From the NCBI GenBank assembly GCA_013376985.1, contig JACABB010000033.1, forward strand, positions 1-64,000: 64,000 bases of DNA. Reading direction: 5' to 3'. Below the pieces are notes generated by a model. The model did no database searches. It was not told the origin of the DNA and saw only the letters and a program-made list of their open reading frames with translations. The stretch is from Bacteroidales bacterium. Its GTDB lineage: Bacteria; Bacteroidota; Bacteroidia; Bacteroidales; Tenuifilaceae. This document shows positions 9,163 through 17,761 of the stretch, piece by piece (the first letter of the stretch is position 1; the number at the start of each line of letters is the position of its first letter). Made by a program: the position numbers and the translations under genes.

Positions 9163-10542
9163 CTAATGAAATCTTTTTGACTTATCAATTTTATTGCAAT
9201 TTTTTTCGAATCGATCCTTTCCCCATATTTTCTCCATAATTCTGAACGAATGATCTGGGTGTAGTTTACGAGTTTGCTCCATCGTTTTCTGAAGGAAAAT
9301 ACAATGAGAAATGGCTGCTTTGCCCTGAACAATATCTTCTGCCAAAGCTTGACAAGATGGTGCCCCACAACTTCCACAATCGATGCCTGGCAGAAAACAC
9401 ATCAAACGATTGGAGCGTTCCATTTTTTTCATCGCTTTCGCCATATCTTCGTCAAGTTTCATCATTGATCTTGGTCTAATCTCTCCAATATGGACTCTCG
9501 ATTTTAGAAAGTTCCTATAATCAAGAATCCGATTACCAAAATTTTTAAGATTTTTATTTGCTTCAACCCTTTTATGAAGTCTTTCAACGGTTAGGAATCG
9601 GTTACCGGTTGTTAATACTCCACCCGCACAACTTTCATCGCAAGCTCTTAGTTCAAGAAAATCAATATCGGAGATCTCTTCGTTCTCTAATTTTTCAAGG
9701 AACTCTACTATATTATACACACCATCAATTGCCAAACTACGTCCCTTGACCTGACTAGCCTCTCCATTTGTTAAACTCCAAATTAGGCTACTATCTATCA
9801 GACAATCTTTCCGACTTGATAATCCTTTTTCTGTTTCACTCAATTGTACAAGGGATTTCAGCACTTTATTGTAAACAAGATTCATGTTAATTACCCCTGC
9901 AACTTCTGATTTGTCTTCACCAACAGGGCTTTTAATGGCAGCAATTTTAGCTGCACATGGAGTTATATAGAATATTCCAATTTGATTGTCGCTAATTCCT
10001 TGTTCTTGCAGTTTCTTTTTAATGTAAAGAGATGTGATATCAAGAGGAGGTTTTAGTAGCATTATATTCTCCACAAGTGATGGAAACTTAACTTGTATAA
10101 GCCTTACAATAGCAGGGCAGAAAGATGAAATTACTGGTTTAGAATGGCTTTTGTCAGCAATATAGGAGTTAATTTCTTCTTTAAGGAGTTCTATGGAGGT
10201 TTCAACTTCTACAACTTCGTTAAAACCCAGTTTAAGTAGAATTGAAGCAACTGCGCTAGCGGTTATTTCATCAGAGAATTGACCTGTCAAAATTGATGGA
10301 ACAAGTGCAACTCGATAGTTATAGTTGTATATTTTGCTGAAATCGTCCTGTTCAATGATTATAGCATTAGTTGGGCAGACTCTAAAGCATTCCCCACAAT
10401 CAATACACTTATTCTCGTATAGTTCAGCTTTGCCATTTTTTACTCTTAATGCTTCGGTTGGGCACACCCTCATACAATGTGAGCATCCGATGCAAACATC
10501 TTGACGAATTGTAAGAGCATGATGAAAAACCTTGCTTTCCAT
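9163..10542 (-). CDS. [FeFe] hydrogenase-like putative sensor with degenerate active-site loops
   Basis: A 459-residue protein with two N-terminal [4Fe-4S] motifs (C17-C27, C46-C56), a domain like the [FeFe] hydrogenase large C-terminal part, and a C-terminal PF04060-type Fe-S motif (CGSCGAPSC). The four cysteines that would bind the H-cluster cubane remain (C142 in SSFCPAI, C196 in TPCAAK, C301 and C305 in ACDESCAGG), but residues around the di-iron site differ strongly from HydA: no TSCCPGW, no MPCxxK, no GGGQP. Such forms are known in groups regarded as sensory. No PAS domain is present. It may sense H2 or redox state for the operon. Confidence 0.82.
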   Translation of the reverse strand: MESKVFHHALTIRQDVCIGCSHCMRVCPTEALRVKNGKAELYENKCIDCGECFRVCPTNAIIIEQDDFSKIYNYNYRVALVPSILTGQFSDEITASAVASILLKLGFNEVVEVETSIELLKEEINSYIADKSHSKPVISSFCPAIVRLIQVKFPSLVENIMLLKPPLDITSLYIKKKLQEQGISDNQIGIFYITPCAAKIAAIKSPVGEDKSEVAGVINMNLVYNKVLKSLVQLSETEKGLSSRKDCLIDSSLIWSLTNGEASQVKGRSLAIDGVYNIVEFLEKLENEEISDIDFLELRACDESCAGGVLTTGNRFLTVERLHKRVEANKNLKNFGNRILDYRNFLKSRVHIGEIRPRSMMKLDEDMAKAMKKMERSNRLMCFLPGIDCGSCGAPSCQALAEDIVQGKAAISHCIFLQKTMEQTRKLHPDHSFRIMEKIWGKDRFEKNCNKIDKSKRFH

Positions 10543-10552
10543 TTAATGGTAG

Positions 10553-10975
10553 CTATTGATTTATATAAACCTCTATGTAAAGTTTTGTGCCCACACCCAC
10601 TTCACTTTCGATTCGGAATTTATCCGAGTTTTTTTTGATATTTGGAAGCCCCATACCAGCTCCAAATCCCATTTCTCTGACCTCTGGTGTTGCTGTTGAA
10701 AACCCCATTTCCATTGCTTGCTCTATATTTGGAATTCCTGGACCTTGGTCTATAAGAGCCAATTTTATTTTTTCGGTGTCGATATCAATATGTATTTCGC
10801 CATGATATGCATGTGCAACAATGTTTACTTCCCCCTCATACAATGCAACAACAACCCTTTTTATTACTTTAGGGTCTACGTTAAGCTGTTTGAGAGTTCT
10901 TTTTACTTGGCTTGATGCATTTCCAGCTCTGGTAAAATCACCACCTTCAATTTTATATTCGAAATGCATTGCCAT
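10553..10975 (-). CDS. RsbW-like GHKL ATP-binding protein
   Basis: A 140-residue single-domain GHKL ATPase like the anti-sigma factor kinases (RsbW/SpoIIAB). Motifs seen: an N box around VVALYEGEVNIVAHA, DQGPGI, and MGFGAGMGLPNIKK. It differs from the other GHKL protein of this operon (7492-8049), which is longer. It starts 15 bases after the DRTGG gene. Known relatives phosphorylate anti-anti-sigma proteins, but no STAS-domain partner or sigma factor is encoded nearby, so its target is unknown. Confidence 0.78.
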   Translation of the reverse strand: MAMHFEYKIEGGDFTRAGNASSQVKRTLKQLNVDPKVIKRVVVALYEGEVNIVAHAYHGEIHIDIDTEKIKLALIDQGPGIPNIEQAMEMGFSTATPEVREMGFGAGMGLPNIKKNSDKFRIESEVGVGTKLYIEVYINQ

Positions 10976-10990
10976 TGGGGTGAAAGTAAG

Positions 10991-11335
10991 TTAAAAAATG
11001 GGTTTTAGGCCATTACTAAAAAGCATTCCTGATGCTTTGAACATCGAGCAGGAACACTCGATTAAAACAATGCCACTTTCTTTGCCAAGTTTAAGCATAT
11101 CCTCATTTACCTTTTTGTTTCTTACAAAAACAATACAGCTAATATCGGACATTTCTGCGGTTCTTAAAGCCTGAACATTTGCTAGCCCAGTTAATAGAAT
11201 TACATTATCTTTTTGTAAGGTAAGTACATCGCTCATCAAGTCGGAGGAGAAAGCAAATTCTACTTCTTTTTCGATTTGTTCTGAGCCACAGACTACTTTA
11301 CCTTTTAGTATCTCTGCAACATCTTTCAGCTTCAT
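10991..11335 (-). CDS. DRTGG-domain protein, second copy; first gene of hydrogenase operon
   Basis: Paralogue of the DRTGG protein at 8786-9151: both share an N-terminal MKxxDVAEIL/MKVSEIVEKL-like start and a [FY]SSDLxSDV motif. I choose the ATG at 11335 (product about 114 residues). A longer frame open to 11407 would add 24 residues of AT-coded sequence, and its start lies inside an inverted repeat that looks like an operator. It appears to be the promoter-proximal gene of the ten-gene operon running to 2896. A cysteine pair near the C terminus (IECSCS) is not shared with the paralogue. Confidence 0.75.
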   Translation of the reverse strand: MKLKDVAEILKGKVVCGSEQIEKEVEFAFSSDLMSDVLTLQKDNVILLTGLANVQALRTAEMSDISCIVFVRNKKVNEDMLKLGKESGIVLIECSCSMFKASGMLFSNGLKPIF

Positions 11336-11399
11336 ATTCAATATATTATTTAAAGATGTTGAATTATTTTTTATTTCAATTTTACGATACAAATATATA

Positions 11400-11431
11400 T
11401 ATAACATTGTTAATATATAAACAATGTTATA
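11400..11431. promoter_or_regulatory. Inverted repeat, candidate operator of hydrogenase operon
   Basis: Perfect 12-bp arms, TATAACATTGTT and AACAATGTTATA, separated by 8 bp of AT. It sits 65-96 bases before the chosen start of the first operon gene. A partly matching sequence AACAATATGTT follows just upstream (about 11437-11447). The symmetry and spacing suit a dimeric regulator; the regulator is not identified. Confidence 0.5.
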
Positions 11432-11482
11432 AAAATAACAATATGTTTAAAAACAATTTTATATTACATTGATTATAAATAA

Positions 11483-11520
11483 TATAGCGGTTAGAATCAA
11501 ATTTGATTCTAACCGCTATA
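11483..11520 (-). terminator. 38-bp perfect palindrome behind ccsBA
   Basis: A 19-bp arm (TATAGCGGTTAGAATCAAA) is followed directly by its exact complement, giving a 38-bp loop-free palindrome. It lies 20 bases past the stop of the minus-strand haem lyase gene, so it probably ends that transcript. No T-run follows on the minus strand, so a protein-binding role or cruciform is also possible. Confidence 0.6.
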
Positions 11521-11539
11521 TGCACTAATCTCAATTTTT

Positions 11540-14500
11540 TTACTTTTCGACCTTTTTACCTTGCTTATATTTGATTAAAGCAAAAAGTGACAATGATATT
11601 AAAGCAAATACAGTAATATAAACAAATGTTGGGACAGGTATAGGATCACCGCTTGCGTATGAGTGTAATCCTGACAGATAGTAGTTTACACCAAAATAGG
11701 TCATCAATACAGACGAGAAGGCAAAAAGCGAGAGGAGGTTAAATGTATAAATGCTTCGTAAAGATTTTATCATTCTGGAGTGAATAACAATGCTATATAT
11801 AATCATTGTTATTAAAGACCATGTTTCCTTGGGATCCCATCCCCAATAACGCCCCCACGATTCATTAGCCCAAACAGCTCCAAGAAATGTTCCAATTGTT
11901 AGAAAGTAAAGTCCAATAGTTAACGTTTGATAGTTAACTATGGTAAGTTCTTCAATAGATTTGTTTATTCTTTCATTATTCTTAGAATCTCTTAGTGAGT
12001 AGAGAATCATTACCAGTAAGCCAAGTATTGCGCCCAAACCTAAGAAGCCATAACTACTAATAATAACTGAAACATGGAGTACCAGCCAATATGATTTTAA
12101 AACTGGGACTAAGTTGGTTATTTCAGGATCCATGAAACTTAAATGAGCAACTAAAAGAGTTAATGACGATAGGACGGCTGCGGCTGGTAAAACAAATGTG
12201 GATTTTTTACTGAAAATGAAACCTGCCAATAGAAGTGCCCAAGATATATATAGCATCGATTCATAACCATTGCTCATAGGTGCATGACCCGAAATATACC
12301 ATCGAATAATTAAGCCAATAGCATGTATGGCAAAGCCAAGAAATAGTAGTATGCTTAAATACTTAAGAATTCTATCAACGATAACTTTCCCTGAAACAAT
12401 GCCAAAAATTAATGCGAAGATTAGAATTAATCCAATTGTAGCATAAAAAGGGAATAGTTTTTCAAAAATCTTGGCCTTATTGTAGAATACCTCTATGTTT
12501 ATCTTTCGTTCTGATGGTAAATTGTAACCAGCAAATTTTTTCTGGTAATCTACAATTGAACTAATGAGTTTATTAGTTTCAATAGTATTATTGGATGATG
12601 AAGGGTGTTGAGTAGATTCAATGATCATACTCATTATATTAGCAAGGTATAATGAATCCTCCTTGCTCTCTGCATATTTTATGGCTTCGGTTGGTGAACC
12701 CCATTTAGTTGACTTGTCTTTGATGGGAAATATTTTAAGAAATTCACCAGTGTAGATCATGTAAAGAATATTAACTCTCTCATCGAGTTTAATTACCTCT
12801 TTGTCGAATTTATTTCTCGATCCCTCGGGTTTTGTATACGCCTCTTCAACAAGTTTTGAAAGTTTATAGTTATTGTTTGAGACATCTACAATATCTGTAA
12901 ATGCTGCATAATCCCCATTAATACCTATATTTTTAGCCAAATCACTATTCGATACCTTGATTAATGGCACATTTCTCCAACTATTGAAATCAGCATAAAA
13001 GCCTAAAAATATTTGCATTGAGGAAAAATCTTCATACTGATTTTTTTTAGTAACCTTTCTAATTATATCGTTACTTAAAGTGAATAGAGGTTTTGTTCTT
13101 CCCTTTTGATCTTGCACAAGCACTTTTCCAAAATTATCGGCAACGGTTTTATCTATAACTAGTTTTTCGTCAATTCCATAGGATAGAGTTGTGCTTAAGA
13201 AGATAGCCAATAGAGTTATTACGCCCTTTTTTACAGGCGATTTCCATGCATTTATGGTAATAGTTTTCAGTAATGAGTTTCTATTTATTATCGAAAGGAT
13301 TATAAAAATGAAAAGGAGTAAATAGCCAATATATGTAACAATCATACCTATTCTATCATGATTTATAGATAGAACAGTACCTTTCTCATCATTATCATAG
13401 GACGATTGAAAAAATCTATACCCTCTATATTTTAGAATGTGATTCATATAAATAGAGTAAGGCTTTTCAATATTTTGTTCTTTGTCTATAAGTGTTACTT
13501 CGCTTTTATAGGATGAAGGGCTGTTTGATCCTGGATATCTATCTAAAACAAATTTATTCAACTTAATTTCAAAAGGCAATTTGACTTCTTTTGGTCCATA
13601 GGTAACATCAATTGTATTACCATTATAGCTATATGTGACTTTTGCTCCATTAGGAGCCTCATCTACCCATAAGTATAGATCTGATTTTTTTTCACCAGTT
13701 TTAAGTTCAAACTCTAATACAGGTTGGGACTGTCCTCCCTGTTTTTGTTGATTATAGATAGGTTTTATAATGCCTTTCGAGGCGAGTTTCTGCACAACAA
13801 ATCCAGTATTTCTAAAATTATATATCATCATTGGTCTTAGAGTGACTTTTTCTCCAATCTCATGAATATATGTTTGTTTACTCATCATACTTTTAGTTCT
13901 AATACTTGATGTGGATTGTATATAGAAACTGTCCTTATCAAAAGTGATTTTGGCATCTAAAGAATCTTTATTACAGAATCCAACGGAGGAACCACTGATT
14001 TCTTTTACATCACCCTCTTTTAGGAAAATCGTTTGTCGACCCATCCCAGAGGTTGGCATTAACGAAATGATAGGAGTTCCTTCAGCACCATCAGCCAATA
14101 CTTCAACAGCATTAGGAATAAATCCAACTAATTCTAGGCTGTAAGGAGTGTTTTCAACAACTACCTCTTCAGAATACTTGTCAACAGAGGTGGGGGTGAT
14201 TACGGATGTTTTTTCATTCTTGAAAATCTGTTTTCCTATATTATTTGAAATTGAAAATTGAATATACTTTTCGGATGAGTTGCAAATATATTGTGATTCA
14301 CCTTCCCTTATGTGGATTGAACCATCAAAACCAAAATATCTTGTAATACCTGCACCAGTGATTATTAGTATAAATGAGAGGTGAAATAGTAAGATGGTAA
14401 GTTTTTTTTGATTGAGCAGTTTATTAACAAAAATTTGCCCTAATAGATTTACAATCAAAAGCAACATTATCAATTCAAACCATTTCGCTCCATATACCCA

Positions 14501-14626
14501 TTTCGTCGCTATGGCTGCTCCGAAATCGTTTTCAATAAAAGTTGCAGCTGCCATTGCGATTGCAAATACAACGAATAACACTCCCATAAACCATGGGCTA
14601 AAAAGAAATAGAGAATTCTTTTTCAT
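11540..14626 (-). CDS. ccsBA: Fused cytochrome c biogenesis protein CcsB-CcsA (ResB-ResC)
   Basis: A 1028-residue membrane protein for system II cytochrome c maturation, which exports haem and attaches it to CXXCH motifs outside the cytoplasmic membrane. The N-terminal third is ResB-like, with membrane segments near 10-100 and a large periplasmic domain. A middle periplasmic part (about 480-690) precedes a C-terminal CcsA core with the haem-handling signature WGWDPKETW and nearby histidines. Fusion of both halves is usual in Bacteroidota and epsilonproteobacteria. It stands beside many multihaem cytochrome genes that need it. No CcsX-type thioredoxin is seen here. Confidence 0.94.
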   Translation of the reverse strand: MKKNSLFLFSPWFMGVLFVVFAIAMAAATFIENDFGAAIATKWVYGAKWFELIMLLLIVNLLGQIFVNKLLNQKKLTILLFHLSFILIITGAGITRYFGFDGSIHIREGESQYICNSSEKYIQFSISNNIGKQIFKNEKTSVITPTSVDKYSEEVVVENTPYSLELVGFIPNAVEVLADGAEGTPIISLMPTSGMGRQTIFLKEGDVKEISGSSVGFCNKDSLDAKITFDKDSFYIQSTSSIRTKSMMSKQTYIHEIGEKVTLRPMMIYNFRNTGFVVQKLASKGIIKPIYNQQKQGGQSQPVLEFELKTGEKKSDLYLWVDEAPNGAKVTYSYNGNTIDVTYGPKEVKLPFEIKLNKFVLDRYPGSNSPSSYKSEVTLIDKEQNIEKPYSIYMNHILKYRGYRFFQSSYDNDEKGTVLSINHDRIGMIVTYIGYLLLFIFIILSIINRNSLLKTITINAWKSPVKKGVITLLAIFLSTTLSYGIDEKLVIDKTVADNFGKVLVQDQKGRTKPLFTLSNDIIRKVTKKNQYEDFSSMQIFLGFYADFNSWRNVPLIKVSNSDLAKNIGINGDYAAFTDIVDVSNNNYKLSKLVEEAYTKPEGSRNKFDKEVIKLDERVNILYMIYTGEFLKIFPIKDKSTKWGSPTEAIKYAESKEDSLYLANIMSMIIESTQHPSSSNNTIETNKLISSIVDYQKKFAGYNLPSERKINIEVFYNKAKIFEKLFPFYATIGLILIFALIFGIVSGKVIVDRILKYLSILLFLGFAIHAIGLIIRWYISGHAPMSNGYESMLYISWALLLAGFIFSKKSTFVLPAAAVLSSLTLLVAHLSFMDPEITNLVPVLKSYWLVLHVSVIISSYGFLGLGAILGLLVMILYSLRDSKNNERINKSIEELTIVNYQTLTIGLYFLTIGTFLGAVWANESWGRYWGWDPKETWSLITMIIYSIVIHSRMIKSLRSIYTFNLLSLFAFSSVLMTYFGVNYYLSGLHSYASGDPIPVPTFVYITVFALISLSLFALIKYKQGKKVEK

Positions 14627-14682
14627 ATTATGAATTGATTTATATTAACAAGAATGGTAAATAAAAAATGGATAGAATTCTG

Positions 14683-15378
14683 CTATCCATTGTCAGAGAT
14701 CATTTGTAATTTAGTCTTATCCAAAATTTTGACCCTAGAGCAATTGGAAGAAATCACTGCGCCATCCTCGAGGTCTTTCAGTATTCTTATAACACTCTCT
14801 TTTGCCATATTAGTAAACTCACCCAGTTCCTGCCTATTTAGGATAAGATCAAACTCATCCGAATCGTAAATTACATTCGATAAGTATAATAGGGCATCGG
14901 CTAATCGACCAGGCATCTTTTTTTGCGTTAATGCGATTAGTTTATAGTACATCATAAGTGATTTTGCGCTTATATCTTCAATTAACCCTTCAGCAAATCG
15001 ATTATTTGTATGTATCAGTTGTTTAATGACTTGCATGTCAATAAAGCAGGCCTTAACATCAGTTAGCGAGGTTAAGGTGAAATGGTGTCGCATATCCCCA
15101 AAAGTTCCAGGTCCAGAAACCATCATGCCTGGCTTAACTAGTGATATTATAATGTTTTTATTATCCAAGCCTTCTAGAAAAGCTTTTGCCATACCAGAAA
15201 CAAGAAAAATAGCAGAGGATGTTGGCGATCCTTTCTTAAATATAATTTCTCCTGGTTTGAAAATAGCCTCATATCGATGTTTGCTTATTAATAAAAGATC
15301 ATCATCGGATAGGTTCTTAAAATTCTCCCATCGATTCATGCATGTACGGCAATCATTTTCAACTAAAGGTTTTTCCAT
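14683..15378 (-). CDS. Crp/Fnr-family transcriptional regulator
   Basis: A 231-residue regulator with an N-terminal cyclic-nucleotide-binding-like beta roll (about 30-140) and a C-terminal winged helix with the recognition-helix region RQELGEFTNMAKESVIR. An N-terminal CRTC pair (C10, C13) and a cysteine in DVKACFID recall Fe-S FNR, but the full four-cysteine set of E. coli FNR is not there. It is divergent from the hexahaem gene, with two TGAY-N4-RTCA palindromes in the shared promoter region. It most likely controls anaerobic respiration and hydrogenase genes of this window, possibly including itself. Confidence 0.88.
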   Translation of the reverse strand: MEKPLVENDCRTCMNRWENFKNLSDDDLLLISKHRYEAIFKPGEIIFKKGSPTSSAIFLVSGMAKAFLEGLDNKNIIISLVKPGMMVSGPGTFGDMRHHFTLTSLTDVKACFIDMQVIKQLIHTNNRFAEGLIEDISAKSLMMYYKLIALTQKKMPGRLADALLYLSNVIYDSDEFDLILNRQELGEFTNMAKESVIRILKDLEDGAVISSNCSRVKILDKTKLQMISDNG

Positions 15379-15435
15379 ATTTTTTTATTTAAAGGCATCA
15401 AATATATTGTAATAATCAAATATAAAACAAAAAAG

Positions 15436-15447
15436 TGACAAATGTCA
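15436..15447. promoter_or_regulatory. Candidate Crp/Fnr site 1
   Basis: Perfect palindrome TGACAAATGTCA, fitting the TGAY-N4-RTCA form known for Crp/Fnr regulators. It lies 58 bases before the start of the regulator gene and 137 before the hexahaem gene. Confidence 0.5.
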
Positions 15448-15479
15448 TTTTTTTAAGTCTTTCGTATCAGTTTATTTTT

Positions 15480-15491
15480 TGACATGTATCA
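15480..15491. promoter_or_regulatory. Candidate Crp/Fnr site 2
   Basis: TGACATGTATCA, matching TGAY-N4-RTCA, in the same divergent intergenic region as site 1 and about 93 bases before the hexahaem ATG. Confidence 0.4.
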
Positions 15492-15583
15492 TAACCTATT
15501 ATAGCAATATATCACCGTAATTTTATTGAATACCCTTGTCATTATTAATACTTTTATGAACCAAAACTTTAAACCAAATTTTT

Positions 15584-16894
15584 ATGAAAAAGTTCAAAAA
15601 CTTATTTATTTATACAGTCATATGTGCAAGCTTTGCCTTATATTCCTGCGAGGGTCCAATGGGTCCAGCTGGAAAAGATGGGAAAGATGGAGTTGATGCA
15701 AATGAAACCTGTAAACTATGTCATAACCCTGCAAGTGTCGATTTAATTTCTGCACAGTACGAGTTATCAAAGCATAGTTATGGTGAAGCGGCTACTTCAG
15801 AAGCTGGAAATACTGGTTGTTCTCCATGTCACGAATCAGAAGCGTTTAAGTATGTTTGTAAGAATAACGTACCTTCTACATTCACTAAAATCACAGGTAG
15901 TTATAAATATGCTAATGATTATGCTTCTGTGGCTACAGCTGCTTACGGAGAGATTACTTGCTCCACATGCCACAGCAGTTTGCACACTACCTATGGTGCT
16001 TCAGATGTTCCTGCTTTAACTACAACTGCTGCAGTTTCAATGACCTTTTTTGGTGGAGCACAAGCCATTAACCTTACCCAAAAGGGTGGTGAAGGTAATC
16101 TTTGCGTAAAATGTCACCAACCACGCCCATTTACAAATGCTAGAACTGGAAATGTTTTAAATTACGATTCTTTGAAAACTTTCCCAACAGCTGTTCTTTA
16201 TGATGGTAACCCTGCTGGAACAACCAATAGGATTAAACCAGGTTATAGAACTCATACCCATTACGGTACTGCTGGTGCAATATTTGCTGGCAAGGGTGGT
16301 GTAGAATTTGGATCAGGTTATAGCAATTCAATGCATACTACTGTTGCTTCATGTCAGGATTGCCATATGGGTGATATGAATGGTAAGGCAGGTGGTCATA
16401 CATTCTCAGCAATAGGTAATTTCAATGGTTGTAATGTAACTGGTTGTCATGGAGCAAATCCTATTTCGTCTGCAACTACTTCAAAATACTGGAAACAAAC
16501 TAGAGATAATATTAAGTCGTTACTTGATCAACTTGCAGTTAAATTGAAGGTAGGCGGTGTTGAGATTTTAAATAGAAATCCAGATGCTACTTCAAATCTT
16601 TGGGTTGGTTTAACCACAAATAATTATGATGGTTATTTGAATGTATACGATCCAATTAATAACCCAAATGGTTTGACAAATAACACTGGTGGAACATTTA
16701 AGGCTGCATCAACAACTGGTTTTTCGGCAGCACAAATTACTACTAATAATTCCCTACCAGTATTAACCTTAACTAATGCTCAAATGGGTGCCATAATTAA
16801 CTTCCAATTGTGCTTAAGAGATTACAGTTTGGGTATTCACAATACTGCCTATACTACTACATTGCTAACAAATACACTTGCAGCACTACCTTAA
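15584..16894 (+). CDS. Hexahaem cytochrome c lipoprotein with collagen-like linker
   Basis: A 436-residue predicted SPII lipoprotein (lipobox ALYSC). Right after the lipid cysteine come five Gly-X-Y triplets (GPMGPAGKDGKDGVD), a collagen-like linker. Five canonical haem motifs follow (CKLCH, CSPCH, CSTCH, CVKCH, CQDCH) plus a CX4CH variant (CNVTGCH). The last 140 residues lack haem motifs. It probably carries electrons at the periplasmic or outer surface. No similar terminal reductase can be named from the sequence. It is monocistronic and divergent from the Crp/Fnr gene. Confidence 0.88.
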   Translation: MKKFKNLFIYTVICASFALYSCEGPMGPAGKDGKDGVDANETCKLCHNPASVDLISAQYELSKHSYGEAATSEAGNTGCSPCHESEAFKYVCKNNVPSTFTKITGSYKYANDYASVATAAYGEITCSTCHSSLHTTYGASDVPALTTTAAVSMTFFGGAQAINLTQKGGEGNLCVKCHQPRPFTNARTGNVLNYDSLKTFPTAVLYDGNPAGTTNRIKPGYRTHTHYGTAGAIFAGKGGVEFGSGYSNSMHTTVASCQDCHMGDMNGKAGGHTFSAIGNFNGCNVTGCHGANPISSATTSKYWKQTRDNIKSLLDQLAVKLKVGGVEILNRNPDATSNLWVGLTTNNYDGYLNVYDPINNPNGLTNNTGGTFKAASTTGFSAAQITTNNSLPVLTLTNAQMGAIINFQLCLRDYSLGIHNTAYTTTLLTNTLAALP

Positions 16895-16918
16895 TTTTGA
16901 AATATAGAAGATTATTTG

Positions 16919-16947
16919 AATACCCTCCAGCTCTGCTGGGGGGTATT
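16919..16947 (+). terminator. Terminator of hexahaem gene
   Basis: GC-rich hairpin AATACCCTCCAGC / GCTGGGGGGTATT with a 3-nt loop followed by TTTTAT, 25 bases after the stop codon. Confidence 0.85.
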
Positions 16948-17031
16948 TTATATGGAGTAAATTAAAGCAATCGGTATTTTGAAGTTGGTTTTATTACTGT
17001 TAAACTATTAGACTCATATTCTTTTTATAAA

Positions 17032-17061
17032 AAAAGCCGTTCATCTTTTTGAACGGCTTTT
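17032..17061 (-). terminator. Terminator of cytochrome operon
   Basis: Perfect stem AAAAGCCGTTC / GAACGGCTTTT, with an A/T-rich loop, 22 bases past the last cytochrome gene. A- and T-runs on both sides make it probably bidirectional. Confidence 0.85.
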
Positions 17062-17082
17062 CCAGTATTTTAAAAGTAGTGA

Positions 17083-17487
17083 TTATTTTTTAAATGTTCT
17101 CATGAAGTTAATAACTTGCCAAATACTCTCATCATCAGTTTTTCCATCAAATTTAGGCATCTCGCCACGCCCAAACTTGGTTTTATAAAATAAATCCGCA
17201 TCAGTTTGAGTTACAAATTCCCCTTTAGAGAAATCACCAGGAAATGTATCTAACCCTTTTGCTTTGGGCCCATCGCCTAATCCAGTTTTGCCATGGCATG
17301 AAGCACAGTTCTTATTATAAAGGGTCTTTCCTGCATTAATGCTTGCATCATCAGATTTAACGGGATTCTTCATGGCTTTATACTTAGCTGGAACCTCCCA
17401 AGGTTTTGCTTTTTGGGCATTTGCTGTGAAAGTAACTCCTATTACTAACACTAAAATAACTAAAAAAATTTGCTTTGTTGTTTTCAT
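17083..17487 (-). CDS. Monohaem class I cytochrome c, copy B
   Basis: A 134-residue periplasmic cytochrome c: signal peptide to about residue 24 (TANAQ), one haem site CASCH, and a likely axial methionine in GRGEMPKF. It is a near-duplicate of the gene at 17762-18166, with most residues identical, so this pair is a recent tandem duplication. The two are separated by a terminator, and this copy may have its own promoter. It probably carries electrons between the membrane complex encoded upstream and a periplasmic partner. Confidence 0.92.
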   Translation of the reverse strand: MKTTKQIFLVILVLVIGVTFTANAQKAKPWEVPAKYKAMKNPVKSDDASINAGKTLYNKNCASCHGKTGLGDGPKAKGLDTFPGDFSKGEFVTQTDADLFYKTKFGRGEMPKFDGKTDDESIWQVINFMRTFKK

Positions 17488-17708
17488 AATTAATTGATTT
17501 TTAGGTTATATAATACAAATTCTATGCAAATTATTGATAATTAACTTGTAGTTTCTGCATTATTAAAAGAATTTAAATTTTTCTAATGTTTAATCGCAAA
17601 GGAATACAATGAACAATTATATTCTTGCACAATTGGCAACTCCAAAGTATTAACTCAATTTATATCAACACTTAAATCATTTAAATGTTTAAAGATTTTT
17701 AATAAAAA

Positions 17709-17739
17709 AGAGGCTGTCTTTACTAGATAGACAGCCTCT
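17709..17739 (-). terminator. Terminator between the duplicated cytochrome genes
   Basis: Perfect stem AGAGGCTGTCT / AGACAGCCTCT with a 9-nt loop, flanked by A and T runs, 22 bases after the stop of cytochrome copy A. It should separate copy A, which is joined to the respiratory operon, from copy B. Confidence 0.85.
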
Positions 17740-17761
17740 TCTTATAGAGTAGACAAACTAT

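Noticed and set aside
9144-9377. 77-residue open frame on the minus strand
   Set aside because: It lies out of frame within the end of the hydrogenase-like gene, whose Fe-S motif and length support the other frame.
11483-11520. Insertion-sequence end or attachment site
   Set aside because: A lone perfect palindrome behind a gene without direct repeats or an integrase is better explained as a terminator or binding site.
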